Shown here piece by piece: positions 35,393 to 45,685 of a DNA stretch of 64,000 nt (positions are counted from its first letter, which is position 1; each line of letters starts with the position of its first letter). The translations under genes and the position numbers were made by a program. The DNA is from Oxalobacteraceae bacterium (GTDB lineage Bacteria > Pseudomonadota > Gammaproteobacteria > Burkholderiales > Burkholderiaceae_D), in NCBI GenBank assembly GCA_947448025.1, contig CANFLV010000020.1, forward strand, positions 1 through 64,000, written 5' to 3'. The notes below the pieces were generated by a model that was given only the letters and a program-made list of their open reading frames with translations, ran no database searches and was not told the DNA's origin.

Positions 35393-36946
35393 ATGACGAA
35401 AGCGCCATCCTCAAAGCCCCTGCACATCCGCATGCATGCGAACGACAATGTCGCCATCATTGCCAATGACGGCGGCCTGCCTGCCGGTGCCGTTTTTGCC
35501 GATGGCCTGGCGCTGGTGGAGGCGATTCCGCAAGGTCACAAGGTCGCCTTGAGCGCGATCGCTGAAGGCGCGCCTATCGTGCGCTACAACGTCGCCATTG
35601 GTTACGCTGTGCGCGATATTCCTGCCGGCGCCTGGGTCTCGGAAGCGCTGACGCGCATGCCGGAAGCGCGTGAGTTGCTGAACCTGCCGATCGCCACGAT
35701 CAAGCCGCCCGCTGCGCCCCCTCTGGAAGGCTATACCTTCGAAGGCTATCGCAATGCCGATGGTTCAGTCGGCACGCGCAATATCCTCGCCATCACCACC
35801 ACCGTGCAATGCGTGGCCGGTGTCGTCGATCATGCCGTCGCGCGCATCAAGGCCGAGCTGCTGCCAAAATTTCCCAATGTCGACGATGTCGTCGGACTCG
35901 AACACAGCTATGGCTGCGGTGTCGCCATTGATGCGCCGAACGCCATCGTGCCGATCCGTACGCTGCGTAACATCAGCCAGAATCCGAACTTTGGCGGTCA
36001 GGTCATGATGGTGTCGCTAGGCTGCGAAAAGCTGCAGCCTGCCCGGCTGTTCCCGAAAGGCTCGATTCCTATCCTGCGCGATGCCGAGCCTTCGCACGTC
36101 TGCCTGCAAGACCAGGAGCATGTCGGCTTCATGTCGATGATCGCGTCGATCATGCAAACGGCCGAGCGCCATCTGAGTGAATTGAACAAGCGCCAGCGCG
36201 AGACTTGCCCGGCTGCCGAGCTTGTGGTCGGCGTGCAGTGCGGCGGCTCTGATGCCTTCTCCGGCGTGACCGCCAATCCAGCGGTCGGCTTTGCGTCCGA
36301 CCTGCTCGTGCGCGCGGGGGCGACCGTGATGTTTTCCGAAGTGACGGAAGTCCGCGATGCGATCGACCAACTCACGGCGCGCGCCGTGAATGCCGAAGTG
36401 GCTGAGGCAATGGTGCGCGAGATGGCCTGGTATGACAATTACCTCACGCAAGGCGGCGTTGACCGCAGTGCCAATACGACGCCCGGCAACAAGAAAGGTG
36501 GGCTGTCGAACATCGTTGAAAAAGCCATGGGCTCCATCGTCAAGTCGGGCTCGAGTCCGATTTCCGGCGTGCTCGCGCCGGGTGAAAAACTCAGCACCAA
36601 GGGCTTGATCTACGCCGCCACGCCAGCCTCTGATTTCATTTGTGGCACCTTGCAGATTGCCGCCGGCATGAACCTGCACATCTTCACGACCGGCCGCGGC
36701 ACCCCCTATGGACTGGCGCCTGTGCCTGTCATCAAGGTCGCCACGCGCAATGATCTGGCAAAGCGCTGGCACGACCTTATGGACCTGAACGCGGGTCGCA
36801 TCGCTACCGGCGAAGCAACGATAGAAGAAATGGGTTGGGAATTGTTCCACCTGATGCTCGATGTCGCCTCTGGCAAAAAGACCTGGGCCGAGCACTGGAA
36901 GCTGCATAACGCGCTGGTGCTGTTCAATCCGGCGCCTGTGACCTGA
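35393..36946 (+). CDS. garD: Galactarate dehydratase (UxaA/GarD family)
   Basis: 517 residues, close to GarD. An N-terminal SAF domain ([17 protein letters not shown]) is followed by the UxaA-type catalytic part: [80 protein letters not shown]. These Cys-rich motifs bind the iron centre. Altronate dehydratase has the same fold, but uronate dehydrogenase follows directly, which makes galactarate the likely substrate, giving 5-keto-4-deoxyglucarate. ATG 35393 has an AGGAAG site. Divergent from the GntR regulator. Confidence 0.88.
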   Translation: MTKAPSSKPLHIRMHANDNVAIIANDGGLPAGAVFADGLALVEAIPQGHKVALSAIAEGAPIVRYNVAIGYAVRDIPAGAWVSEALTRMPEARELLNLPIATIKPPAAPPLEGYTFEGYRNADGSVGTRNILAITTTVQCVAGVVDHAVARIKAELLPKFPNVDDVVGLEHSYGCGVAIDAPNAIVPIRTLRNISQNPNFGGQVMMVSLGCEKLQPARLFPKGSIPILRDAEPSHVCLQDQEHVGFMSMIASIMQTAERHLSELNKRQRETCPAAELVVGVQCGGSDAFSGVTANPAVGFASDLLVRAGATVMFSEVTEVRDAIDQLTARAVNAEVAEAMVREMAWYDNYLTQGGVDRSANTTPGNKKGGLSNIVEKAMGSIVKSGSSPISGVLAPGEKLSTKGLIYAATPASDFICGTLQIAAGMNLHIFTTGRGTPYGLAPVPVIKVATRNDLAKRWHDLMDLNAGRIATGEATIEEMGWELFHLMLDVASGKKTWAEHWKLHNALVLFNPAPVT

Positions 36947-37038
36947 TCCCCTGCTGTTATTTATCTCGCTTTGTATTGCTGCCAGCTGAACCTCAATGGC
37001 AGCGTGTTTAATTTATCCCTAGCTTTGAGCCGAATCCC

Positions 37039-37857
37039 ATGACCTCTGCCACTCCTGTAAAAAAATTCAATCGACTTCTCCTCACTGGCGCAGCCGGCGG
37101 TCTGGGTCGCGTCCTGCGCGAAAAAATCAAGCCATGGGCGAATATTGTTCGTGTCTCGGACCTCGCCGGTCTGGGCGAAGCCGGCGAAGGTGAGGAAGTC
37201 GTGCACTGCGACCTGGCCGATCGCGAAGGCGTCAATGCGCTGGTCAAGGACTGCGACGCCGTGCTGCATTTTGGCGGCGTGTCAGTGGAAGGGCCTTTCG
37301 ATCCGATCATGCAGGCGAATATTCTTGGTGCCTATAATTTGTACGCCGCCATTCACCAGCACGGCGTCAAGCGCGTGGTCTTCGCCAGCTCCAGCCACAC
37401 AGTCGGCTTTTACCGCACGACCGACCGGGTCGATGCCGAAATGCCTTTGCGCCCCGATGGTTTTTACGGGCTATCGAAATGTTTTGGCGAGGCGCTTTCG
37501 CGGTATTACTTCGATCGCTTCGGCATCGAGACGGTATGCCTGCGCATAGGCTCGAGTTTCCCTGAACCGCGCACACCGCGCATGATGGTGACTTACCTCA
37601 GTTATAACGATTTGCTCGATCTGATTCGCGCGTCGCTTTTTACGCCGCGGGTGGGCCACACCATCAGCTTCGGCACCTCCGCCAATGCAACCTCGTGGTG
37701 GGATAACAGCAAGGCCGCCCACCTTGGCTATCAGCCCAAGGACAGCGCACAGCAGTTCAGTGCGAATTTTCCGGATACGGCCGAGTTTCCGGCGGCCGAT
37801 GATGCGACCACGATTTTCCAGGGTGGCGCTTTCGTAACGACGGGCCCGATCTACTGA
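37039..37857 (+). CDS. udh: Uronate dehydrogenase
   Basis: 272 residues, the length of known uronate dehydrogenases. It is a short-chain (extended SDR) enzyme with LLTGAAGGLGRVLREK at the N terminus, VLHFGGVSVEGPFDPIMQ, SSSHTVGFYRT and the catalytic YGLSK. The later segment RIGSSFPEPRTPRMM and FGTSANATSWWDN are typical of Udh. It oxidises D-galacturonate (or glucuronate) to the aldaro-lactone with NAD+. It follows garD by 92 bases on the same strand. Downstream enzymes for 5-keto-4-deoxyglucarate are not in the window. Confidence 0.92.
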   Translation: MTSATPVKKFNRLLLTGAAGGLGRVLREKIKPWANIVRVSDLAGLGEAGEGEEVVHCDLADREGVNALVKDCDAVLHFGGVSVEGPFDPIMQANILGAYNLYAAIHQHGVKRVVFASSSHTVGFYRTTDRVDAEMPLRPDGFYGLSKCFGEALSRYYFDRFGIETVCLRIGSSFPEPRTPRMMVTYLSYNDLLDLIRASLFTPRVGHTISFGTSANATSWWDNSKAAHLGYQPKDSAQQFSANFPDTAEFPAADDATTIFQGGAFVTTGPIY

Positions 37858-37881
37858 TAGGCCGTATGCCGCCATGTGCTC

Positions 37882-38787
37882 TCAAGTCGTGCCGGCTTTT
37901 AGCGGTACCCTGCCGGTCTGCACCAAAGGCGCCGCACGGTCGCAATGACCGTGCTGATCATCGAAAAACATATGCGGCTTGAATGCGGCCAGCACATCGG
38001 ACTTGGCCACGCCGCCCATGAAGAAGGTTTCGTCGATGGCGACATCCCAGGCGCGCAGGGTGCGAATGACGCGCTCATGCGAAGGTGAGGAGCGCGCCGT
38101 GACCAATGCAGTGCGGATCGGGCGCGGCGTCGCGTTTGCGTTGGCATTCTGGATGAAGGACAGTGCTTTCAGCAGGCGCGCAAAGGGACCTTCCGGCAGC
38201 GGCTTCAAGGCGTTTTCGCGTTCATGCTGCTCGAATGCCTCGATACCTTGCGTCTGGTAGATCCGTTCCGACTCATCCGAAAAAATCACGGCGTCACCAT
38301 CGAAGGCAATGCGGATCTGCTCCAGCTCGGCCAGCGCATTGGCCGGCTTCTGATAGAGCAGCGCCGCAGCCGTGCCGGCATTGATGGCCGCCTGCACATC
38401 GTCCTCATGCAGCGACAGGAACAGGCTGACATTGAAGGCATGCAGATACGGCGCCAAGGGCGCGCCGCCTGCCAGCACGGCGCGCGTGATGTCGAGCCCG
38501 TAATGCTGGATCGAATTGAAGATACGTAGAGATGTCTCAGACGAATTGCGCGACATGATGACTACTTCGACCAGACGCTGATCGGGCTGTAGCTGGTTCA
38601 GCTTCAGCAGCGAGCGTGCGAGCGCGAAGCCGGCGCCGGGCATGAGGATGGCGTTCTCGTTGGCTAGCTGATGCGCTCGGTAAGCCGCCAGTCCCTGCTG
38701 CTGGAAAATCGCTTCCTCGGCTTCGAGGTCGAACAGTGCGCGCGAGGAGATGCCGACGACGAGCAGTTTATCGAGTGAATAGGTCAT
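37882..38787 (-). CDS. 5'-nucleotidase, NT5C1-type
   Basis: 301 residues starting MTYSLDKLLVVGISSRALFDLE. It contains FDGDAVIFSDESERIY near residue 155, similar to the metal-binding block of cytosolic 5'-nucleotidases, VVIMSRNSSETSLRIFNSI, ALVTARSSPSHERVI and DETFFMGGVAKSDVLAAFKPHMFFDDQ, which carry the HAD-type Asp/Lys residues. It should dephosphorylate nucleoside monophosphates in the cytoplasm. ATG 38787 begins the conserved domain. It converges with udh and has no evident link to the pectin genes. Confidence 0.85.
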   Translation of the reverse strand: MTYSLDKLLVVGISSRALFDLEAEEAIFQQQGLAAYRAHQLANENAILMPGAGFALARSLLKLNQLQPDQRLVEVVIMSRNSSETSLRIFNSIQHYGLDITRAVLAGGAPLAPYLHAFNVSLFLSLHEDDVQAAINAGTAAALLYQKPANALAELEQIRIAFDGDAVIFSDESERIYQTQGIEAFEQHERENALKPLPEGPFARLLKALSFIQNANANATPRPIRTALVTARSSPSHERVIRTLRAWDVAIDETFFMGGVAKSDVLAAFKPHMFFDDQHGHCDRAAPLVQTGRVPLKAGTT

Positions 38788-38873
38788 GTGGGTCTGCCAG
38801 TGGAGTCGCATCCATTATAAGACCTCAGCAAGCAGATTTTGCAGGGCGCAATGTGGCGCGCCCTGTTGCGGAC

Positions 38874-40100
<1,227 letters not shown>

Positions 40101-40200
40101 TTATTTGAATGCAGGGATGATCGCTTTTCAGTCCCCGCTTTGTAAGGGATTTTTCAGGCAATAAATTGTACTTTTCGCGTATTTTGCGTAATCTGCGGCA

Positions 40201-41127
40201 ATGCCTGCCAAATTCAAACCAAAACATCCGCTCACAGACAATGTGCCTGCAGCTATTCCGGTCTTTCAGCTTTATGGCGAAACAGAGCAGTGGCCAACGC
40301 CTGACTTGCTGCATTGCGAATCCATCGCAGAACGTAGTCGCTTGCACAATTGGCAGATCAAACCGCATCAGCACCATGGCTTGTTCCAACTATTGTTTCT
40401 GCGTGAAGGCAGCGCTGAAATCGAGCTTGATGGGGCCGACCAGATGCTTGAGGCGGGTAGCATCCTGCTCATACCGCAGCTGTGCATACACGGGTTTCGT
40501 TTCGCCCAGGATGCGCGCGGCCATGTCGTCATGGTCGCCTATCCTTTATTGCACAAGCTGGTGCAGCAGGCTGCGGGTGGATGGCTGGCACTGACTAGCC
40601 CGGTGATCCATCGCCTCGGCCGCAGCGCCAGCGAGGATTACCTGCGTGCGAGCTTTGCCGCGCTCGACCAGGAATACAAGAGCAGCGCACCCGGCCGCCA
40701 GCTGCTGCTGGAAAACCTGCTTGCCGTGATCCTGCTTCTCCTCGGGCGCCAGGCGTCGGATCAGACGAGTCAGAATGTCATGCCATTGACGCAAGAGCGC
40801 CGCGGAAATCAGCATTACAATAAGTTCGCGCAATTACTCGAACAGCATTTCACGGCGCATCAATCGCTGGACTGGTACGCCTCGCAGCTCGACATCTCGC
40901 CGCCGCACCTGAATTTGCTGTGCCGTCAGGTCGTGGGCAAGACCGCGCTCTCGCTCGTGCATGAGCGCTTGATCCTTGAAGCGAAACGCAATCTCGTTTA
41001 TTCCTCGATGAGTATCGCGCTCGTGGCGGATCGTCTCGGCTTTGTCGATCCGGCGTATTTCACGCGTTTCTTCAAGCGCGAAGTCGGCGTATCCCCGCTG
41101 CATTTCCGCCGCAGCGCCGGAACCTAG
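40201..41127 (+). CDS. AraC/XylS-family regulator, PobR-like
   Basis: 308 residues. The N-terminal cupin has IKPHQHHGLFQLLFLREGSAEIELDG. The C-terminal double HTH runs from about residue 205: FAQLLEQHFTAHQSLDWYASQLDISPPHLNLLCRQ in outline, and SIALVADRLGFVDPAYFTRFFKREVGVSPLHFRR. It is divergent from pobA with 145 bases between starts, so it is probably the activator of pobA responding to 4-hydroxybenzoate. The intergenic sequence has no dyad I would call an operator. The name PobR is functional inference, as IclR-type PobR proteins also exist. Confidence 0.88.
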   Translation: MPAKFKPKHPLTDNVPAAIPVFQLYGETEQWPTPDLLHCESIAERSRLHNWQIKPHQHHGLFQLLFLREGSAEIELDGADQMLEAGSILLIPQLCIHGFRFAQDARGHVVMVAYPLLHKLVQQAAGGWLALTSPVIHRLGRSASEDYLRASFAALDQEYKSSAPGRQLLLENLLAVILLLLGRQASDQTSQNVMPLTQERRGNQHYNKFAQLLEQHFTAHQSLDWYASQLDISPPHLNLLCRQVVGKTALSLVHERLILEAKRNLVYSSMSIALVADRLGFVDPAYFTRFFKREVGVSPLHFRRSAGT

Positions 41128-41258
41128 TTTGCATCCCGAGGCATACAAAAATGGCCAGCACAGCGATGATTGAAGGCAGCAGTTACAATGTCGCCCATTG
41201 TGCAGGTGCGCTGAACTGCGCTGCAAAAAATATTGAATTCAAATCAGAGACGGAAAAC

Positions 41259-42491
41259 ATGAACCCTTTAGACCAACAAGCCCTCGATTATCACCGTGTA
41301 GGCCAAGCCGGAAAAATCGCCATCCAAGTCACCAAGAGCGTGGCAAACCAGGCGGACCTCGCGCTGGCGTATTCGCCGGGCGTGGCCGTGCCTTGTATGG
41401 CGATCCATGCCAATCCGCGCGACGCCTATCAATACACAGCCAAGGGCAATCTGGTCGGCGTAATCACGAATGGCACTGCCGTGCTCGGCCTGGGCGACAT
41501 CGGCGCACTGGCCAGCAAGCCGGTCATGGAAGGCAAGGTCGCCTTGTTCAAGAAATTTGCCGGCATCGATGCCTTCGATATTGAAATCGATGAACGCGAT
41601 CCCGAAAAGCTCGTGGAAATGATCGCAGCCCTGCATCCGACGTTTGGCGGCATCAACCTTGAAGACATCAAGGCGCCGGAATGTTTTTACATTGAACGCA
41701 CGCTGCGCGAACGCCTCTCGATTCCGGTATTTCATGACGACCAGCATGGTACGGCCATTGTCGTCGCTGCCGGTATCTTCAATGCGATGCATCTGACCGG
41801 ACGCGACATCACGAAAGCAAAGCTCGTGTGTTCCGGCGCCGGCGCCGCAGCGATTGCCTGCCTCGATATGCTGGTCGACATCGGCATGCAGCGACAAAAT
41901 ATTTTTGTCTGCGACAGCAAGGGCGTACTGACGACCTCGCGTGACTTGACCGGCGAAAAGCTGGAGTGGGCGCAGGCAACTTCCGCTGTCAAGATGTCGG
42001 ATGTGATGCAGGATGCCGATGTATTCCTCGGTTTGTCCGGTCCGGGTTTGCTGACGCAAGATGACGTGCGCAAGATGTCGGCCAAGCCTATCGTGTTTGC
42101 GCTGGCCAATCCCGAGCCGGAATTGCGGCCTGAACGCGTGCGCGAAGCGGCGCCGGAAGCGATCATAGCCACCGGACGTTCGGATTACCCGAATCAGGTT
42201 AATAACGCGCTGTGTTTTCCCTATCTGTTCCGTGCCGCGCTGGACTGTGGCGCGAGCGGCATCAATCAGGCAATGAAACGCGCTTTTGTGCACGCATTGG
42301 CGGAAATGGCGCGACTTGAAAGTAACTTTGGCCGTGATTATCTGCTGCCGACCTTGCTTGATCCGCGCCTGCTGGTCGAAGTCACGCCGAAAATTGCCGC
42401 CGCCGCCTGGGAGAGTGGCATCGCGCGCGAAGATCTGGCGCTCGTGGATTATCCGGCACGCCTTGCCGCTTTAGCCAAACAGCTTGCATAG
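41259..42491 (+). CDS. Malic enzyme, short form without phosphotransacetylase domain
   Basis: 410 residues starting [23 protein letters not shown]. It matches the N-terminal 410 residues of the MaeB protein at 21.8 kb: [82 protein letters not shown]. It lacks the C-terminal domain. It likely decarboxylates malate to pyruvate; cofactor choice cannot be told. ATG 41259 is chosen at the conserved start; an earlier in-frame ATG at 41151 would add 36 unrelated residues. It may serve C4 flux from aromatic degradation, given its place beside pobA. Confidence 0.92.
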   Translation: MNPLDQQALDYHRVGQAGKIAIQVTKSVANQADLALAYSPGVAVPCMAIHANPRDAYQYTAKGNLVGVITNGTAVLGLGDIGALASKPVMEGKVALFKKFAGIDAFDIEIDERDPEKLVEMIAALHPTFGGINLEDIKAPECFYIERTLRERLSIPVFHDDQHGTAIVVAAGIFNAMHLTGRDITKAKLVCSGAGAAAIACLDMLVDIGMQRQNIFVCDSKGVLTTSRDLTGEKLEWAQATSAVKMSDVMQDADVFLGLSGPGLLTQDDVRKMSAKPIVFALANPEPELRPERVREAAPEAIIATGRSDYPNQVNNALCFPYLFRAALDCGASGINQAMKRAFVHALAEMARLESNFGRDYLLPTLLDPRLLVEVTPKIAAAAWESGIAREDLALVDYPARLAALAKQLA

Positions 42492-42505
42492 CTTCTGCTC
42501 TTGTT

Positions 42506-42526
42506 CCGGCTGCCTGCGGCAGCCGG
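42506..42526. other. Strong hairpin after malic enzyme
   Basis: CCGGCTGCC-TGC-GGCAGCCGG, a perfect 9-bp stem with a 3-base loop, 15 bases after the malic enzyme stop. No T tract follows at once, so it is a weak terminator or a transcript-end stabiliser. Confidence 0.5.
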
Positions 42527-42569
42527 CACGCCATCTGATTTTTGTCTCATCCAAAAAAACGATTAAAAA

Positions 42570-43256
42570 ATGGACAATTTACCGGAATTTTTATTTCAAT
42601 CCACGTTCTGGCTCTCGGTCTTGCAAATCATTGCCATCGACATCCTGCTCGGTGGTGACAATGCCGTCGTCGTTGCGCTCGCCTGCAGGAAGTTGCCTGA
42701 GTCGCAGCGCAATAAAGGCATCGCCTGGGGCGTCGTCGGTGCGATCGTTTTGCGCATCCTGCTGATCTCTTTCGCGCTGCAGCTGTTCGCTTTACCGTTT
42801 GTCAAAATCATTGGCGCGCTGCTCTTGCTGTGGATAGGGGTGAAGCTGCTGAATGCCGACGATGAAGAGCCGGAAGTCGATGGCGTCTCGCATTTGCTCG
42901 GCGCGATCAAGACCATCATCGTCGCCGATGCCGTCATGAGCGTCGACAACGTCATTGCCGTGGCGGGCGCAGCCAAGGGTAATCTGTGGCTGGTCGTGTT
43001 CGGCATCGTGGTCAGCATTCCGATCATCGTCTTTGGCAGCAAACTGGTATTGAAACTGATGGAGCGTTTTCCTGTTGTCATTACCCTCGGTGCCGCGCTA
43101 CTGGGATGGATCGCCGGTGACATGCTGGTGGATGATGTCGCGCTCGCGTCCACTCTCAAGGGGATGCCCCCTTTCCTGCATTATGTGACTGCGGCGATGG
43201 GCGCAGGAGTCGTGGTCTTCGTCGGCAAGCATATGGCGCGCCGCCTGGCGGTTTGA
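42570..43256 (+). CDS. TerC-family integral membrane protein (YjbE-type)
   Basis: 228 residues with about seven hydrophobic helices. The family repeat is visible as IDILLGGDNAVVVALACRKLP near residue 25 and ADAVMSVDNVIAVAGAA near residue 115, each with the conserved Asp-Asn pair in the membrane. TerC/YjbE proteins are linked to metal-ion (notably manganese) export or to tellurite resistance. The gene is alone and converges with the IclR regulator, 4 bases between the stops. The ribosome site is weak. Confidence 0.9.
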   Translation: MDNLPEFLFQSTFWLSVLQIIAIDILLGGDNAVVVALACRKLPESQRNKGIAWGVVGAIVLRILLISFALQLFALPFVKIIGALLLLWIGVKLLNADDEEPEVDGVSHLLGAIKTIIVADAVMSVDNVIAVAGAAKGNLWLVVFGIVVSIPIIVFGSKLVLKLMERFPVVITLGAALLGWIAGDMLVDDVALASTLKGMPPFLHYVTAAMGAGVVVFVGKHMARRLAV

Positions 43257-43260
43257 TCGC

Positions 43261-44130
43261 CTAGGGCAGCAACACCGCCAGCTCTTGCGCGCCGCGCAAG
43301 AGCACCGGCAAAAATTCTTCCTTCATCTGTCGCGCCGTCACGCGCGTGGTCTGCGCCCCGACATTGAGCGCCGCGACCACCGCGCCGGACGCGCCGCGCA
43401 CCGGCACGGCGATTGAGCGCAGGCCGACTTCCAGTTCTTCATCAATCAAGGCATAGCCATGTTCGCGCACGCCCGCGAGCACTTCCGCGAGTCCCTTGGT
43501 GGAGACGATCGTGCGCTCGGTGTAGGCCTTGAGTTCGACCGTGGCCAGATAATGATCGAGTTCATCCGGCGGCAGAAAGGCCAGGATCGCGCGCCCGAGC
43601 GAGGTGCAGTACGCGGGCAGGCGGCTGCCGGTATTGAGCGCCACCGACATGATGCGCGACGTGGCCGAGCGGGCGACATACAGGATCTCGTTTTCATCGA
43701 GCACCGCCAGCGAGCAGGACTCATTGAGGCTGCGGCTGACCTGATTCAGGGTGGGCAGGGCCGACACGGTCAGCGGTGTCGACGACAGGTAGGAATAGCC
43801 GAGCGTGAGCACCTTGGGCTTGAGCGAAAAATTGTTCGCCTCGGCCTCGGCGTAACCGAGCTGGCGCAGCGTGATCAGGCAGCGCCGCACGGCCGCGCGC
43901 GGGATACCGGTCTTGTGGCTGATCTGCGCGATGGTCAGGCTGCGGCGCTGGTCGCTGAAGGCGCGGATCACGGCCAGCCCGCGCGCCAGCGACGTCATGA
44001 AGCTCGGGTCGGTGAGGGCGTCGATTTCTTCGGCGATGGTCAGGCTACGCTTGATCGGCTTCCCTGTATGGCCAGTTTCAGGCGTATCGGATGCCGCCTT
44101 CGCGCGGCTTTTTTTTATTGCTGGTGGCAT
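43261..44130 (-). CDS. pcaR: IclR-family regulator of pca genes (PcaR-like)
   Basis: 289 residues. An N-terminal winged helix follows a basic tail: SLARGLAVIRAFSDQRRSLTIAQISHKTGIPRAAVRRCL in outline (about residues 47-85). The IclR ligand domain has SLAVLDENEILYVARSATSRIMSV, AYCTSLGRAILAFLP and YALIDEELEVGLRSIAVPV. This matches the PcaR/PcaU/PobR group. It is divergent from pcaIJF, and a 15-bp match to the PcaR box lies between the genes. It is probably an activator responding to beta-ketoadipate. Confidence 0.9.
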   Translation of the reverse strand: MPPAIKKSRAKAASDTPETGHTGKPIKRSLTIAEEIDALTDPSFMTSLARGLAVIRAFSDQRRSLTIAQISHKTGIPRAAVRRCLITLRQLGYAEAEANNFSLKPKVLTLGYSYLSSTPLTVSALPTLNQVSRSLNESCSLAVLDENEILYVARSATSRIMSVALNTGSRLPAYCTSLGRAILAFLPPDELDHYLATVELKAYTERTIVSTKGLAEVLAGVREHGYALIDEELEVGLRSIAVPVRGASGAVVAALNVGAQTTRVTARQMKEEFLPVLLRGAQELAVLLP

Positions 44131-44164
44131 GGTTGCTATTTCTTAAAATGTTACTCTGAATGAT

Positions 44165-44179
44165 GTTCGGCTATCGCCC
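44165..44179. promoter_or_regulatory. Weaker PcaR-box-like site
   Basis: GTTCGGCTATCGCCC agrees at 11 of 15 positions with the PcaR box and lies 35 bases before the IclR start, suggesting autoregulation. Confidence 0.4.
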
Positions 44180-44252
44180 ACATTTGTACTTCCTGCGTTG
44201 ACTGGCGCTTCCTCGCCTAGCTACACTTGTGCGGTTCTTCTGTCAGACAGTG

Positions 44253-44267
44253 GTGCGATTATCGAAC
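44253..44267 (-). promoter_or_regulatory. PcaR box upstream of pcaI
   Basis: GTGCGATTATCGAAC, on the minus strand GTTCGATAATCGCAC. This equals the 15-bp PcaR site described for Pseudomonas putida as I recall it. It lies about 98 bases before the pcaI start, between pcaI and the IclR gene. Confidence 0.75.
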
Positions 44268-44364
44268 GTCGCCAATGTACCGGCAAAGCACGAATAATGG
44301 AAGAGGGGGCCGCAGCGTGAAAAGGCGCCGGCCACATGCAGCTTCACGAAAGAGAAGACATAAC

Positions 44365-45036
44365 GTGATCAATAAAATATTTGAATCGCAGCAAGCCGCT
44401 TTGGCCGACATCCACGATGGCGCGACCATCATGATCGGCGGCTTCGGTAATGCCGGCATGCCCGCCGCGCTGATCGATACGCTGATACAGCAGGGCGCGC
44501 GCGACCTGACCATCGTCAATAACAATGCCGGCAATGGCGAGACTGGCCTGGCGGCGCTATTGAAAGCCAAGCGCGTACGCAAGATCATCTGTTCCTTTCC
44601 ACGCCAAGCCGATTCGCAGGTTTTCGATGCGCTGTATCGCGCCGGTGAAATCGAACTTGAACTGACACCGCAAGGCAATCTCGCCGAGCGCATCCGCGCT
44701 GCAGGCGCCGGCATCGGCGGCTTCTTTTCGCCGACCGGCTTCGGTACGCTGCTCGCTGAAGGCAAGGAAACGCGCGTCATCAATGGCCGCAATTACGTGT
44801 TCGAGTCGCCGATCCATGCCGACTTTGCATTGATCAAGGCCTTGCGCGCAGACCGCTGGGGCAATCTCGTGTATCGCAAGACGGCGCGCAATTTCGGCCC
44901 GATCATGGCGATGGCGGCGAAGTGCGCGATCGTGCAGGTCAGTGAGATCGTCGAACTCGGCGAGCTCGACCCGGAAGCGATCGTCACGCCCGGCATCTTT
45001 GTACAGCGCGTCGTACGCGAGGAGAAAGCATCATGA
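44365..45036 (+). CDS. pcaI: 3-oxoadipate CoA-transferase subunit A
   Basis: 223 residues starting from GTG (INKIFESQQAALADIHDGA). The subunit A motif IMIGGFGNAGMPAALIDTLI is near residue 20 and ICSFPRQADSQVFDALYRAGEIELELTPQGN follows in outline. With PcaJ it moves CoA from succinyl-CoA to 3-oxoadipate. GTG 44365 is chosen because AGAGAAGA lies upstream and family members begin here; ATG 44227 would add 46 residues covering the PcaR box. It overlaps pcaJ by 4 bases. Confidence 0.95.
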   Translation: MINKIFESQQAALADIHDGATIMIGGFGNAGMPAALIDTLIQQGARDLTIVNNNAGNGETGLAALLKAKRVRKIICSFPRQADSQVFDALYRAGEIELELTPQGNLAERIRAAGAGIGGFFSPTGFGTLLAEGKETRVINGRNYVFESPIHADFALIKALRADRWGNLVYRKTARNFGPIMAMAAKCAIVQVSEIVELGELDPEAIVTPGIFVQRVVREEKAS

Positions 45037-45683
45037 AACGAATGACCCGCGATCAGATGGCCGCCCGCGTGGCGCGCGACATCCATGAAGGCGCCTATGT
45101 GAACCTCGGTATCGGCTTGCCGACCATGGTCGGTAATCACCTGCCGCGCGAACGTGAAATTTTCCTGCATAGTGAGAATGGCCTGCTCGGCATGGGACCG
45201 GCGCCAGCACCCGGCGAAGAAGATGAAGACTTGATCAATGCCGGTAAACAGCCGGTGACATTACTGGCCGGCGGCGCATATTTCCATCATGCCGATTCGT
45301 TCGCGATGATGCGCGGCGGCCACCTCGACATTTGTGTGCTCGGCGCTTTTCAGGTGTCGGCCACAGGCGATCTGGCGAACTGGCATACCGGCGCGCCGGA
45401 CGCGATTCCGGCAGTGGGCGGTGCGATGGATCTTGCCGTCGGCGCGAAGCAAGTCTTCGTCATGATGGAGCATCAGACCAAGAGCGGCGAGAGCAAGATC
45501 GTTGCCGCCTGCAGCTATCCGCTGACCGGTATCGGCTGCGTGAACCGCATTTACACGGATCTGGCCGTGATCGATGTGACGCCGCAAGGCTTGCAGGTGC
45601 GCGAGATGGTCGAGGGCCTGTCCTTCGAGGCGCTGCAAGAACTGACGGGTATCACTATGACGCTTAACTTATTACAGGATTGA
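45033..45683 (+). CDS. pcaJ: 3-oxoadipate CoA-transferase subunit B
   Basis: 216 residues. The active Glu is in FLHSENGLLGMGPAP near residue 50, with GLPTMVGNHLP and GGAMDLAVGAKQVFVMMEHQTK. It partners PcaI. ATG 45033 overlaps the pcaI stop as ATGA with an AGGAG site inside pcaI, so the two are translated together. The pcaF start follows 2 bases after the stop. Confidence 0.96.
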   Translation: MKRMTRDQMAARVARDIHEGAYVNLGIGLPTMVGNHLPREREIFLHSENGLLGMGPAPAPGEEDEDLINAGKQPVTLLAGGAYFHHADSFAMMRGGHLDICVLGAFQVSATGDLANWHTGAPDAIPAVGGAMDLAVGAKQVFVMMEHQTKSGESKIVAACSYPLTGIGCVNRIYTDLAVIDVTPQGLQVREMVEGLSFEALQELTGITMTLNLLQD

Positions 45684-45685
45684 TC

